A stretch of DNA of 64,000 bases from Colivicinus sp022776215. Its GTDB lineage: Bacteria; Bacillota_I; Bacilli_A; Erysipelotrichales; Erysipelotrichaceae. Position numbers and translations under genes: made by a program. The DNA lies in the NCBI GenBank assembly GCA_022776215.1, contig JALFIR010000006.1, forward strand, positions 1-64,000, given 5' to 3'. Below, one piece after another: positions 24,465 to 34,000 of this stretch. The notes under the pieces are model-generated. The model did not search any database and was not told the DNA's origin. It was given only the letters and a program-made list of their open reading frames with translations. Position 1 is the first letter of the stretch. Every line of letters begins with the position of its first letter.

Positions 24465-25093
24465 TTAAGGCGATTTTGTTTGATATGGATGGTACTTTGG
24501 TAGATTCAGAGCGCTACTATACTGAGATGTCTTATAAGTGGGTCTTACAATATCGTAGTATAGAAAAAAGAGATATCTATCAAATCGTTGGTGCCAATAT
24601 GGATAAGACATATAGAATTATGTCTAAGTTGGCTGGCTTGTCATATGATGAAACAAAGAAGAGTTATGATGAGTACTTTAGTAAGCATCCAATGAATTAT
24701 AATGATTATCTTTTTGATGATGTCAAGGATGTTTTGCCTAAGTTATGTGACTATAAATTAGCTATTTGTACTTTATCTTCTAGAGATATGTTGAATAAGT
24801 TTATTTCCGATACTGGCTTAAATGAATTTGATTTACTTTTATCTGATGAAGATGTAAAAAATCCTAAGCCTAGTCCTGATATTTATTTGAAGGCTATTGA
24901 AAGATTTGGTGTTAATAGAGATGAAACTCTGGTTATAGAAGATTCTAGTACGGGTATTAAGGCTGGTAAGAATGCGGGTATTTGTACTTTAGCTAGGGAT
25001 GGCAGCAGATTTTTTATTGATCAAAGTGAAGCTGATTATATTTTTGATGATTTACATGAGGTTTTAAATATTTTAAATGAAAAGAATATTTAG
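24461..25093 (+). CDS. HAD hydrolase, beta-phosphoglucomutase-like
   Basis: A 210-residue HAD phosphatase/phosphomutase: motif I FDMDGTLVDSE (nucleophile Asp 8, acid/base Asp 10), a helical cap, motif II ICTLSSRD, motif III Lys in VKNPKPSPDIY, motif IV VIEDSSTGIKAGKNAG. This set is typical of the beta-phosphoglucomutase-like subgroup acting on small phosphorylated sugars or nucleotides. Start ATG overlaps the MATE stop (ATGA), and its end overlaps the next gene by 17 nt. Confidence 0.9.
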   Translation: MIKAILFDMDGTLVDSERYYTEMSYKWVLQYRSIEKRDIYQIVGANMDKTYRIMSKLAGLSYDETKKSYDEYFSKHPMNYNDYLFDDVKDVLPKLCDYKLAICTLSSRDMLNKFISDTGLNEFDLLLSDEDVKNPKPSPDIYLKAIERFGVNRDETLVIEDSSTGIKAGKNAGICTLARDGSRFFIDQSEADYIFDDLHEVLNILNEKNI

Positions 25094-25502
25094 TTTTTTT
25101 ATATATATTTTGATGCATATCAACATTGCGGTATGTTTTATTGATACCTATATTATGGATAAGCTATATGCTTCTTTGGTGGTGATTGCTTGTTTGATGA
25201 TGCTTATTATCATCAGACCTAAGAGGAAAGAATTTTGGAAGAAACTACGTAATAGGACTTATTATTACTTGTTGTTTGCGTTTTTCTTATCTTTTTTATC
25301 TTTTGTGGATAAGGTTAGCGTTCCTTATGAATGGTTTAGTGTCAAAGGTTTTAAGATTTGGTTGAATTTTATTTCTTTGATTCTTATTATAAAGACCATT
25401 TATGGCTATGCCTCTAATGATAGATATTTAAAAAGAAATCCTAAGAATGAATTGAAAGCTAAATCTTTGTTGATTAAAAATGAAAAAACTAATCATAATT
25501 AG
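25077..25502 (+). CDS. Small multi-pass membrane protein
   Basis: No family is recognised. The 141-residue protein has four hydrophobic segments (about 5-25, 29-47, 64-82 and 94-110) separated by short basic loops (RPKRKEFWKKLRNR), with a Lys/Asn-rich cytoplasmic tail. It overlaps the 3' end of the HAD gene by 17 nt and has no own SD, so it is expressed by coupling. Nothing in it suggests an enzymatic motif. Confidence 0.6.
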   Translation: MKRIFSFFIYILMHINIAVCFIDTYIMDKLYASLVVIACLMMLIIIRPKRKEFWKKLRNRTYYYLLFAFFLSFLSFVDKVSVPYEWFSVKGFKIWLNFISLILIIKTIYGYASNDRYLKRNPKNELKAKSLLIKNEKTNHN

Positions 25503-25524
25503 AAAATATTTTTATGAAAAAATA

Positions 25525-25555
25525 TTGAAACATTGAAAAATAGTGCTAACATAAT
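25525..25555 (+). promoter_or_regulatory. Probable promoter of the T-box operon
   Basis: TTGAAA (25525-25530) and CATAAT (25550-25555) with a long 19-nt spacer, just before the T-box leader. Confidence 0.45.
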
Positions 25556-25561
25556 TTTATA

Positions 25562-25810
25562 AACGTTATAGATGAACTAGTAACAGGATTGACTGTATTA
25601 AAGAGAGACTGTGGGTGCTGAAAACAGTTATATAGGATCTTGTGAATTCCTCATTTATGTTAGCTATTGAAATTGTAGTAGATGTGCTCGGTTGTTCCCG
25701 TTATCGAACTAGACCATGTTGGTGGTTAAAGAGGTCAATATAGTAATATATTGATGAAAAAAGGTGGTAACGCGAAGACTCACTCGTCCTTTGGATGGTG
25801 GGTCTTTTTT
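25562..25810 (+). promoter_or_regulatory. T-box leader, specifier UUC (phenylalanine)
   Basis: Stem I base TATAGATGA pairs with TCATTTATG; the AGUA-containing strand (ACTAGTA) faces GAATTCC across the specifier loop, and ACAGGATT pairs with GGATCTTGT above it. With the usual GAA-NNN layout the specifier codon is TTC (25647-25649), phenylalanine. AGAGAG follows, and the T-box itself AAGGTGGTAACGCG is at 25761-25774. Its UGGU pairs with a tRNA ending A-CCA, as tRNA-Phe does and tRNA-Trp usually does not. The terminator and competing antiterminator follow. Uncharged tRNA-Phe should turn on the ABC importer downstream. Confidence 0.93.
25775..25810 (+). terminator. T-box regulated terminator
   Basis: AAGACTCAC pairs with GTGGGTCTT (one G-T pair) with an apical TCC/GGA stem, followed by TTTTTT. 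The 5' strand is adjacent to the T-box sequence that forms the alternative antiterminator. Confidence 0.92.
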
Positions 25811-25827
25811 GTTAGGAGGATATATTT

Positions 25828-26793
25828 ATGAAGAAAGTAATGGTAATCTTATTATCTGTGTTGATGGTACTTGGTTTAAGTGCTTGTGGTGCAAAGAAGG
25901 ATGATTCTACTATTAAGGTGGGTATTTTACAACTTATGACTCATGGTTCTTTGGATGAGGCAAGAGAGGGTATGAAGGATTATCTTAAGGAAAATGGCTA
26001 TGATAATATCGAGTATGTTTATCAAAATCCAGAAGGGGATCAATCTAATTTAACGACAATGGCTGATAGTTTGGTGAATGGCGATTGTGATGTGATTGTG
26101 GCTATTGCGACTCCTTGTGCTCAAGTATTAATGAATACAAATGTTGATACACCAATCGTGGGTACTGCGATTACTGATTATGTAAGTGCTGGTTTGGTTA
26201 AGTCAAACAAAGAGCCAGGTTCTTATATTACTGGTGTTAGTGATTATTTCTCAAGTGATAAGCAAGTTGCTTTAATTAAAGAACTTGTTCCTAGTATTTC
26301 TAAAGTGGGTATTTTATATACATCTAGCGAAACTAATTCTGAGCTACAAGCTGATGAAATGATTAAGGCTTTAGAAGCTGCAGGTATTGAAAGTGTGGTT
26401 AAGACTACGCCTGATAAGAATACTACAAGTGAGACTATTACAGCTTTAGCTAAGGAAAATGTAGAGCTTATTTATATCCCTACTGATAATAATTTGGCTG
26501 CTTCTATGGGTAGTGTTTTACAATCAGCAGAAGAATATAAACTACCAGTAGTTGTTGGTGCTGCTGCGATGGTTAGTGATGGTGGTTTGGCTAATGTGGG
26601 CATTGATTACTATGAACTTGGTAAGTTAACTGGTGAAGTTGTTAAGAAAGTGTTAGATGGTGGCGATACAGCTACTATGCCTATTGTTTATGAAGACAGT
26701 GGTAAGGTTTACTATAACTCTAAGGTGGCAGAAAGAATTGGTTATACAATTCCTGAATCTATTATTGAAAAGGGTAATGATTTAGGTAAGTAA
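25828..26793 (+). CDS. ABC importer substrate-binding lipoprotein (TrpX-like)
   Basis: A 321-residue protein with a lipoprotein signal (lipobox LSAC, Cys 20) and the ABC substrate-binding fold of the TrpX/PF04392 group: IKVGILQLMTHGSLDEAREG near residue 29, DVIVAIATPCAQVL, and VGILYTSSETNSELQADEM. It captures an aromatic amino acid outside the membrane. The Phe-type T-box in front points to phenylalanine, while close relatives are tryptophan binders. GGAGGATATATTT is a strong SD. The permease follows 2 nt later. Confidence 0.88.
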   Translation: MKKVMVILLSVLMVLGLSACGAKKDDSTIKVGILQLMTHGSLDEAREGMKDYLKENGYDNIEYVYQNPEGDQSNLTTMADSLVNGDCDVIVAIATPCAQVLMNTNVDTPIVGTAITDYVSAGLVKSNKEPGSYITGVSDYFSSDKQVALIKELVPSISKVGILYTSSETNSELQADEMIKALEAAGIESVVKTTPDKNTTSETITALAKENVELIYIPTDNNLAASMGSVLQSAEEYKLPVVVGAAAMVSDGGLANVGIDYYELGKLTGEVVKKVLDGGDTATMPIVYEDSGKVYYNSKVAERIGYTIPESIIEKGNDLGK

Positions 26794-26795
26794 GT

Positions 26796-27668
26796 ATGGC
26801 AATTGTTGTTTCTGCTTTATCACAAGGCCTACTGTGGTCAGTGTTGGCTGTTGGTGTTTATTTATCTTATCGTTTCTTGAATATTTCAGATTTAACAAGT
26901 GAAGGGTCGTTTACCTTGGGCGCTGCCGTTTGTGCTTCTAATATTGTAAGAGGAATGGATCCATTATTATCTTGTATATTAGCCCTTATTGCAGGTGCTT
27001 TGGCAGGACTTGTGACAGGTGTTTTGCATACTAAGTTTAAGATGCCTTCACTTCTTGCGGGTATCTTGTCAATGACTGGTTTGTATTCTATTAATCTAAG
27101 AATCATGGGTAAGGCTAATATTCCCTTGACTCAATCAGTAACATTATTAACTAAGCTAAAGAATATCTTTGGTCTAGCAAGAGATAGGGATGGGGCCATT
27201 TATTTAGGTTTAATAGTAGTTGTTATATTAATAATCTTACTTGTATGGTTCTTTAATACCGAATTTGGTTTTTCAGTAGTGGCAACAGGTAATAACGATA
27301 AGATGATTAGGGCCAATGGTGTTGATTCTGATAAGACAATTATTGCGGGTTTGATGTTGTCTAATGCCCTTATTGCGTTAAGTGGGTCTTTGGTTGCTCA
27401 ATATAATGGTTATGCTGATGTGACTATGGGTATTGGTGCGATTGTAGTTGGTTTGGCAAGTGTCATCATTGGCGAAGTATTGTTTAAGGATAAATATTTT
27501 GCGGTGTGTCTGATTGGCGTTGTAGTGGGTTCGATTATTTATCGTTTAATTGTAACTTTTGTGGTTAATACTAATTTTATTTCAGCAAATGATATGAAAT
27601 TGTTTACGGCTATTGTGGTTGCAGTGGCTATTATCATTGCGAATAAAGGGGGTAAGAAGCGTGTTTAA
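26796..27668 (+). CDS. ABC importer permease (TrpY-like)
   Basis: A 290-residue membrane protein with about eight or nine hydrophobic segments, of the branched-chain-type permease family used in TrpXYZ-like systems (FLNISDLTSEGSFTLGAAV near 29; MPSLLAGILSMTGLYSINLR near 83; NDKMIRANGVDSDKTI near 161). It forms the channel of the importer with the lipoprotein upstream and the ATPase downstream. Its stop overlaps the ATPase start by 8 nt. Confidence 0.9.
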   Translation: MAIVVSALSQGLLWSVLAVGVYLSYRFLNISDLTSEGSFTLGAAVCASNIVRGMDPLLSCILALIAGALAGLVTGVLHTKFKMPSLLAGILSMTGLYSINLRIMGKANIPLTQSVTLLTKLKNIFGLARDRDGAIYLGLIVVVILIILLVWFFNTEFGFSVVATGNNDKMIRANGVDSDKTIIAGLMLSNALIALSGSLVAQYNGYADVTMGIGAIVVGLASVIIGEVLFKDKYFAVCLIGVVVGSIIYRLIVTFVVNTNFISANDMKLFTAIVVAVAIIIANKGGKKRV

Positions 27669-28455
27669 GGTTGAAGGTTTATATAAGACTTTTGAGGCTC
27701 ATAGCGCTAATGAGGTTCATGCGATAAATGGTGTTGATTTAGTGATTAATGATGGTGATTTTATTACGGTTATTGGTTCTAATGGTGCTGGTAAGTCTAC
27801 ATTATTGAATTTATTGAGTGGCAGCGTAATTGCGGATTCAGGGAAGATTTATCTTGATGATTTGGATGTTACTAAGATGCCAGAGTATAAAAGGGCGAAG
27901 TATGTTGGTAGAGTCTTCCAGGATCCTCGTGTGGGTACTTGCCCTGATTTGTCTATTATTGAGAATATGTCTTTGGCTAAAAGAAGAGGGAAAATTAGAA
28001 CTTTAAGGCTTGGTATGTCTAAGGGTGAAAAGGAAGAATATATCAATGATTTGAAGACTTTAAATCTTGGTTTAGAGAATCGTCCTAAGAGTAAGGCTGG
28101 TTTATTATCAGGTGGTCAAAGACAGGCTTTGACACTTTTGATGGCAACGCTTGTTAAGCCTAAGTTGTTACTTTTGGATGAGCATACAGCGGCGCTTGAT
28201 CCAGGTACGGCAGCAGTTGTCTTATCTAAGACTGAGGAGATAATTAATAAGCATAATTTAACAGCTTTTATGGTTACTCATAATATGAAGGATGCCCTAA
28301 GGTATGGTAATCGCTTGATTATGATGGATAAGGGTAGGATCGTTTTAGATATAAGTGGTGAAGAAAAGAAGAAGTTAACGGTAGCTGATTTGCTTAAGAT
28401 GTTTGAGAAGGTTACTGGTAATGAGATTGTTAATGATAGTGTTTTATTAGCTTAA
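27661..28455 (+). CDS. ABC importer ATPase (TrpZ-like)
   Basis: A 264-residue ATPase: Walker A GSNGAGKSTLLN (about residues 40-51), Q-loop VFQDPRVGTCP, signature LSGGQRQALTLLM, Walker B LLLLDEHTAALDP and switch MVTHNM. The DEHTAAL form of Walker B is typical of this importer type. I use the GTG at 27661, which has GGGGGTAAG 6 nt upstream; the in-frame ATG further back lies inside the permease. It energises the aromatic amino acid importer. Confidence 0.95.
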   Translation: MFKVEGLYKTFEAHSANEVHAINGVDLVINDGDFITVIGSNGAGKSTLLNLLSGSVIADSGKIYLDDLDVTKMPEYKRAKYVGRVFQDPRVGTCPDLSIIENMSLAKRRGKIRTLRLGMSKGEKEEYINDLKTLNLGLENRPKSKAGLLSGGQRQALTLLMATLVKPKLLLLDEHTAALDPGTAAVVLSKTEEIINKHNLTAFMVTHNMKDALRYGNRLIMMDKGRIVLDISGEEKKKLTVADLLKMFEKVTGNEIVNDSVLLA

Positions 28456-28481
28456 GGAGAAAAAATTCTCCTTTTTTTTAA
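28454..28481 (+). terminator. Intrinsic terminator of the ABC operon
   Basis: AAGGAGAA pairs exactly with TTCTCCTT over AAAA, followed by a T run; it overlaps the stop codon. Confidence 0.93.
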
Positions 28482-28542
28482 TTTTGGGGTAGGAATTTTA
28501 GGGTTTGTCGGCAAATATATAGTGAAAGGATGGAAAAGAATT

Positions 28543-28845
28543 ATGAATAACATGATTAATGTTGATCCAAGCAGCTTAGAACAAACTGCTGGGAGAGTTG
28601 AGAGTGCTGATGGTGATTACCAAAGATTGTTTAATTCACTATATAGCGAAGTTGATCGATTAGAGACTAATTGGGGAGGTAAGGATAACAAGGCTTTCTC
28701 AGGTAAAATTAGATCTTTTGAGGAGGATTTAAGACAGATTTCTCTAATTATGCGTCAGTATGCTGAGTTTTTAAGAGCTAGTGCTAAGGCTTATCGTGAG
28801 ACTCAGGATGAATTAACAAATTGTGCAGGAAAATTGAAAGGATAG
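28543..28845 (+). CDS. WXG100-family protein (type VII secretion substrate), copy A
   Basis: A 100-residue helical-hairpin protein with the central turn TNWGGKDNKAF (WGG in place of WxG with a different third residue) at about residues 43-53. WXG100 proteins are small secreted partners of the EssC/YukBA motor and pair as dimers, here probably with the next gene product. The ATG at 28543 gives the exact family length; GGAAAAGAATT or AAAGGATGG serves as SD. It opens the type VII locus. Confidence 0.88.
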   Translation: MNNMINVDPSSLEQTAGRVESADGDYQRLFNSLYSEVDRLETNWGGKDNKAFSGKIRSFEEDLRQISLIMRQYAEFLRASAKAYRETQDELTNCAGKLKG

Positions 28846-28848
28846 TAT

Positions 28849-29145
28849 ATGGATAATATTAGAATTACGTTACCAGAAGTGAGTGCTGCCGCAAATAATA
28901 TCAGAAGCATTAATGCGAGCATGGATGATATCTTAAATGATATCTCTAAGATGATGAATGATTTAACAGGTGTTTGGAAGGGTACGGCTGGTGAGGCTAT
29001 TGTTGAACGTTTTAAGCGTTTTTCAACTCGTTTCATTGATGAGAGTCAAACGATTGAAGAGTATGCAAAGTATCTTGATTATACCGTTTCTTCTTATGAT
29101 TCTTTAGAGTCTACTTTAAGTTCTAATGCGTCGAATTTTGAATAA
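28849..29145 (+). CDS. WXG100-family protein (type VII secretion substrate), copy B
   Basis: A 98-residue protein with the turn LTGVWKGTAGEAIVERF (WKG at about residues 43-45) between two amphipathic helices. It is clearly different from copy A in sequence, so an A/B heterodimer is plausible. Its C terminus (YDSLESTLSSNASNF) holds no obvious YxxxD/E export motif at the usual place, although SYDSLES gives a Y-x-x-x-E. It is 3 nt after copy A and its end overlaps the lipoprotein gene by 20 nt. Confidence 0.88.
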   Translation: MDNIRITLPEVSAAANNIRSINASMDDILNDISKMMNDLTGVWKGTAGEAIVERFKRFSTRFIDESQTIEEYAKYLDYTVSSYDSLESTLSSNASNFE

Positions 29146-31048
29146 GTTAATCGCTTGTCTTATGGTGATGCTAGTGTCTTTGACACTAGCATCATGTAAG
29201 GCGAGTGAGCCATATTTAACTAGCGACTATATCAATACTTTGGTTAGAGATAGTGGGCTAGGTAGGGGTGAGAATGTTGATGAGAGTATAACTGATTTAA
29301 TAGCTTTTAAGGTAGTTGATGATGAAGAATATTCTGAGTATTTAACTTATGGGTATTTAGCTTTAACTTTGAATAATTTAATTGAGAATGGTGATACAAG
29401 TGTTAAGGCTTTAAAGAAAAAAGGAATTATTAAAAGAGTTAAGTCCGATGATGAATTACTTAATGAAAAGGATGCTTTAGAGGCTATTAAGAAGGCTGTA
29501 AGTTTAATCAACAACAAGGAAATAGAAAGAAAAGAAGAAGTAACTTATAAAGAAGAATATAAAAAAATTAGAGTATATGAGAAAGATGGCGCTTATCTAA
29601 AGACGAGTGCTAATTTGAAATCTGGTGAACTGGTTTATCTAGAAGAAGATGATTGTTTTGTGATTGTCACAGGTTTCCATAATGGCGCTTACTTAACAAG
29701 AGAAGCAACTTTTGATGAGATATTTGAGAGCCTTGAGATATCTGATAATAGTGAATTAGATTTGACTAAGGCAATAGTGGTTGAAACTGATTATGATACA
29801 GAAGCTTATGTGAATAATGATCGTGAACTTTTAGCTGGTGGTGATACAAAGCGTTTTACTAAGGATGGTTTTAATGTATCTTATAAGATCACAAGAAGTA
29901 GCATCGATGCTAGGATTTCTAAGAATGTTGATGGTTTGAATTTCTTTTATGATATAAGTGTTTCTAACTTGAAACCTGCTTATATTTGGAAGTTTAAGAC
30001 GGATAATATCGAGAATGCTTATTTGAAACTTGATTATAAGACGGTAGAGGAAATTGGTGTTTCTGTTGGTCGTTATAAGAATTGTTACTTAGATTTAAAG
30101 GACTTAGATTCATCTTCTTTTGTGAATTTAGCTAAGTCGATGATTAAGGATAAAAGTGATGAAACTGAGGCTACTATCAAGATTTGTGAGTTGAAGGTTC
30201 CTGTTGAGGGTGTGCCTACATTGTTTTTTAATGTTGAGGTGCTGGCTAAGTTTTATACCTCTGGTAAGGTTGAAATAGTTGTTGCGAATAAGTCTTCTAA
30301 GGGATTTGAGAATCGAAATGGTAAGGTTCGTTTTATTAACGAGAATGATCGTGATGTGAATTTAAAGATCGGTGGTTCTTCTTCGGCAGCGGTTGGCCTT
30401 AATTTTAATCTTGAGGCTGCTAAGGCTTGTTTAATGGATATCGAGGCTGATTTGGGTATTAAGGCTAAGGTGGGTACGACTTTACATTTATATGATGAAG
30501 AGGGTAATCATGAGAAATTAAACGTGGATGAAGCTTATAGTACTTATGATGATTTGGCTAAAGAAAATAGAGACGTGAAGGTTTGTGGTGATTTGTCTTT
30601 GAATTGGATGTTGAAATTAAGAATTAATACACCAAAGACAGTTTTATCAAAGCTAGGCATGTCTAGGGATATTGAGTTATTAGATGAGAAGAATCAGGTT
30701 TTTAAGAATAAGAGTCATATAGAAAACTTTGTCTTTGTGGATAAGTGTACAAGAAAGGACCGTTTAAAGACAAATAAGGATGATTCAGGTTCTATCAATG
30801 CGGACAAGATTCTTTTGAATAAGTATTCTAAGGTAATAAATATTGGTGAGTCTTATCAGATTGAGATTAAGGGTTTACCTAGTAAGTATAGTTTAAATGA
30901 TTTGGAATATAGTAGTAAGGATAATAGTGTAGTTACTGTTAATAATGGTGTTGTTTATGGAACCAGAAAGGGAGCTAGTGAGGTTGTTGTTTCTACTAAG
31001 GATCATAAATATAGTGCATCGATTAATGTGTTGGTGAGTGAGGGCTAA
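29126..31048 (+). CDS. Large lipoprotein with Big2-like domain in the type VII locus
   Basis: A 640-residue protein with a lipoprotein signal (LTLASC, Cys 24). Residues 30-110 form a helical region resembling SLH-type repeats, residues about 115-540 are of unknown fold, and residues from about 560 form a Big2-type immunoglobulin domain (VINIGESYQIEIKGLP, then YSSKDNSVVTVNNGVVYGTRKGASEVVVST). It is encoded between the WXG100 pair and the EssC motor, where EssA, EssB/YukC or EsaA would stand in Staphylococcus or Bacillus, and none of these is found nearby. It may replace a scaffold or wall-crossing part of the machine. Function is inferred from location. Confidence 0.72.
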   Translation: MRRILNKLIACLMVMLVSLTLASCKASEPYLTSDYINTLVRDSGLGRGENVDESITDLIAFKVVDDEEYSEYLTYGYLALTLNNLIENGDTSVKALKKKGIIKRVKSDDELLNEKDALEAIKKAVSLINNKEIERKEEVTYKEEYKKIRVYEKDGAYLKTSANLKSGELVYLEEDDCFVIVTGFHNGAYLTREATFDEIFESLEISDNSELDLTKAIVVETDYDTEAYVNNDRELLAGGDTKRFTKDGFNVSYKITRSSIDARISKNVDGLNFFYDISVSNLKPAYIWKFKTDNIENAYLKLDYKTVEEIGVSVGRYKNCYLDLKDLDSSSFVNLAKSMIKDKSDETEATIKICELKVPVEGVPTLFFNVEVLAKFYTSGKVEIVVANKSSKGFENRNGKVRFINENDRDVNLKIGGSSSAAVGLNFNLEAAKACLMDIEADLGIKAKVGTTLHLYDEEGNHEKLNVDEAYSTYDDLAKENRDVKVCGDLSLNWMLKLRINTPKTVLSKLGMSRDIELLDEKNQVFKNKSHIENFVFVDKCTRKDRLKTNKDDSGSINADKILLNKYSKVINIGESYQIEIKGLPSKYSLNDLEYSSKDNSVVTVNNGVVYGTRKGASEVVVSTKDHKYSASINVLVSEG

Positions 31049-31050
31049 GC

Positions 31051-34000
31051 ATGTTTATATTAATTCAAGATGGGAATGAATTGACAAGGGTAGAGATTAC
31101 TAAAAATATCCTACCCTTTAAATATAGAGGTATTGAAATTGTAGATAAGAGTGGTCGCCTTTATATTTGTTTAAATAAGGGTTTTTTCTTTAGTGACCGT
31201 GATAAAGTAAGAAAATTAGAGGAACGTAAGTATGTGATTAAGACAAGTGATTTAATAAGTGAAATCAACTTGTTTGTATATAGTGATTCTAAGGGTATTG
31301 ATGATTATAAGCTTTATAATAATGAGCCTTTCTTATATATTAGTTCGCCTAAGGCTAATATTGAGAATAAGGATCCGATGTTGAGGGATTATTATTTGAT
31401 GTATAAGGATCATAAGCTTAAGACTAATGCGCCTGTTTTACTTTTGAATGGCAAGGCTTATAATGACGAGGAATTAAGCAGTGGTGATTTCATTTCTTTT
31501 TTTAATTTTAGTTTCTATTATTATGATGATTTCTTATATATCAATAATTTTTTAGTTGAAAATAGGATTAAGGAAAAAGAATTAGATGAGCTTTCAATTA
31601 TTTATGAGAATGTTAAGCCTTTAACTCATAATTATTTGTTGAATGAACCTAAAATTATAGAGATTCCCGAGATTAAAAAGTATAACGAACTTAGAAAGAT
31701 TAAACAAAAGCCACTTGTTTATCAAATTGGTCCTAGTTTAACGATGTCTTTGGCGATGATTTTTGTGGCTTCGATTAATGTCTATAAGAATTATTTGGAT
31801 GGTAATGATCTTACAAATTCTTTGGTTTATATGATTATGCCTTTGATGATGGTGATTTCTGGGGTCTTGTGGCCAATTCTTACACGTCTTAATGAAAGTA
31901 GGACTAATAATTTAGAGATTAAGAGGGAAAAGGATGCATATTTGGATTATCTTGTGAATTATAAGACTAGGTTACAAAATAATATAAGGGAGGTTCTTAA
32001 GGAACGAAATTCTTATTTCTTTGATGGGAATTTTAATGATGAAAAGCTATTTTATATTACTAATAAGAGTCCTTTGTTTCTAAATTTAAGCTTGGGTTTT
32101 ATCGAATATGATAAGCATATAGAGCTTAATAAGACAAATGATGATGCTGTCAATGAAACATTAAACAGTATTAATTATGGTTTAACTCATATTGAGAAGT
32201 ATCCTTATTTCTTAGACTTGAAGAATTATCATTTGATTAGTATTGTGGCTAATAAGAATAGATTGAATTATTTGTTAAAGAGATTTCTTTTAGAATTATC
32301 TGTTAAGTATCATTATGATGATTATTATGTTGCCCTTTATAGTAAGGACTTGGATGAATTTAATGATTTTTTTAATATTCCTTCGATTATTTACCATGAT
32401 AGTCGTTTAACATTAAGAGAATATAAGGAGTTACAGGAGTTAAATAATTTAAAGTTGGATAAACCTCTGGTTCTAATGGCCAATAGCCGTTTGGATTATC
32501 ATTTTACTAATTCTAATATTATTCTTATGTATTTTGTGGAAGATGAGAATAATATTTATAAGGATAGTGAGATTGTTCTTTATTTTAAAGATAATAAGGG
32601 GATGATTAAGGGAAAAGAAGAATATGAATTTACTTATAATGAAGAGTCAATTGATTTTAAGGGTGCTTGTGAATTGTTGAGTGATTATCAAAGGATAAGA
32701 AATGAAGATACTGATTTAACTTTTAAGGAAGTCTTTAAAAATTTTGATATTGAATCTTTTTATAAGCAGAAACAAGTTGGTCTAAGGGCTGATTTTGCCT
32801 ATATGGGAAGAGAATTGTTGTATTTTGATTTGGATGAAAGAAATTTGGGGCCACATGGTCTTATAGCTGGTACAACAGGTTCTGGTAAATCAGAACTTAT
32901 AGTGTCAATGTTATTGTCATTGTGTATTAGATATCGTCCTGATTACTTGAATATTATTCTTATTGATTATAAGGGTGGTGGTATTAAGGAATCTTTGACG
33001 AGTCAAAAGGGAACAGTGCCTCATATTGTGGGTTCAATTGATAATCTAGAGCCATCAGGTTTTGAGAGGATGATAGTGGCACTAGATCATGAATGTAAAA
33101 GACGACAGACTTTGTTTAAAAAGTTATCTAATAAGCTTATGACTTCGATTATGAATATTGATGATTATTTGGATTCTGATTATCAAAACTTTGGTTTCCC
33201 TAAGATGGCACATTTGTTGATAGTGGTAGATGAATTTGCGCAACTTAAAAAGGATAATCCAACTATTATTAAGGAATTGATTTCTTTTTCTAGAATTGGT
33301 AGAAGTTTAGGTGTTCATTTGATACTGGCTACACAAAGACCAAGTGGCGCTATAGATGATGAGATTTGGTCAAATAGTAGGTTTAAGATTGCTTTAAAGG
33401 TTTTAAGTGAGAAGGATTCTAATGACATCATTAAGCGTAAGGATGCGGCTTATTTAACTAGTGCTGGACAGTTTTATTTGAGTGTTGATGAGAATATTTA
33501 TTTGGCAAAGAGTTTCTATAGTAAAAAAGATATCGATGATAAGGATGATTATGAGGTTTCTTTGTTGGATAATCGTTTAAATGTAATATCCAAGAAGTCT
33601 TATAAACAACAGGAAAGGCAAACTATAGCTTCTTATGTGACTAATAAGATAATTGACACGACAAGGGATATGAATATCGAGGTTACAGGTATTGATTTTA
33701 AGAAGCCTCAAAAGAAAGAGATAATTGAGTTAAGAAATGAATATAAGAAGTATGATGAGATCGTTTTTGGTCAGATAGATGATTATCGAAATCATTATAA
33801 GGATATCTTGACTATCGGTTCTAATGAGAATATCTTTATTTGTTCAAGTAGGACCAACGAGATTAATACGGTTCTTAATCAATTAAATAGGAAGACAATT
33901 GTGATTGGTTCTAAGAAGTATCAAGGTAAATATATTTCGGATTCTTTGGTTTATGAAGAGATTGATGATATTGTTTATTTGTTTAAGAAGTTGAAGAAAT

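Noticed and set aside
25502..25526. AATATTTTT/AAAAATATT hairpin as a terminator
   Set aside because: The stem has only A-T pairs and no T run follows; it is too weak to call.
25562..25810. Trp-specific T-box, as expected for TrpXYZ-like importers
   Set aside because: No TGG occurs at the specifier position; the loop reads GAA-TTC-C, and UGGU calls for an A discriminator, unlike the usual G of tRNA-Trp.
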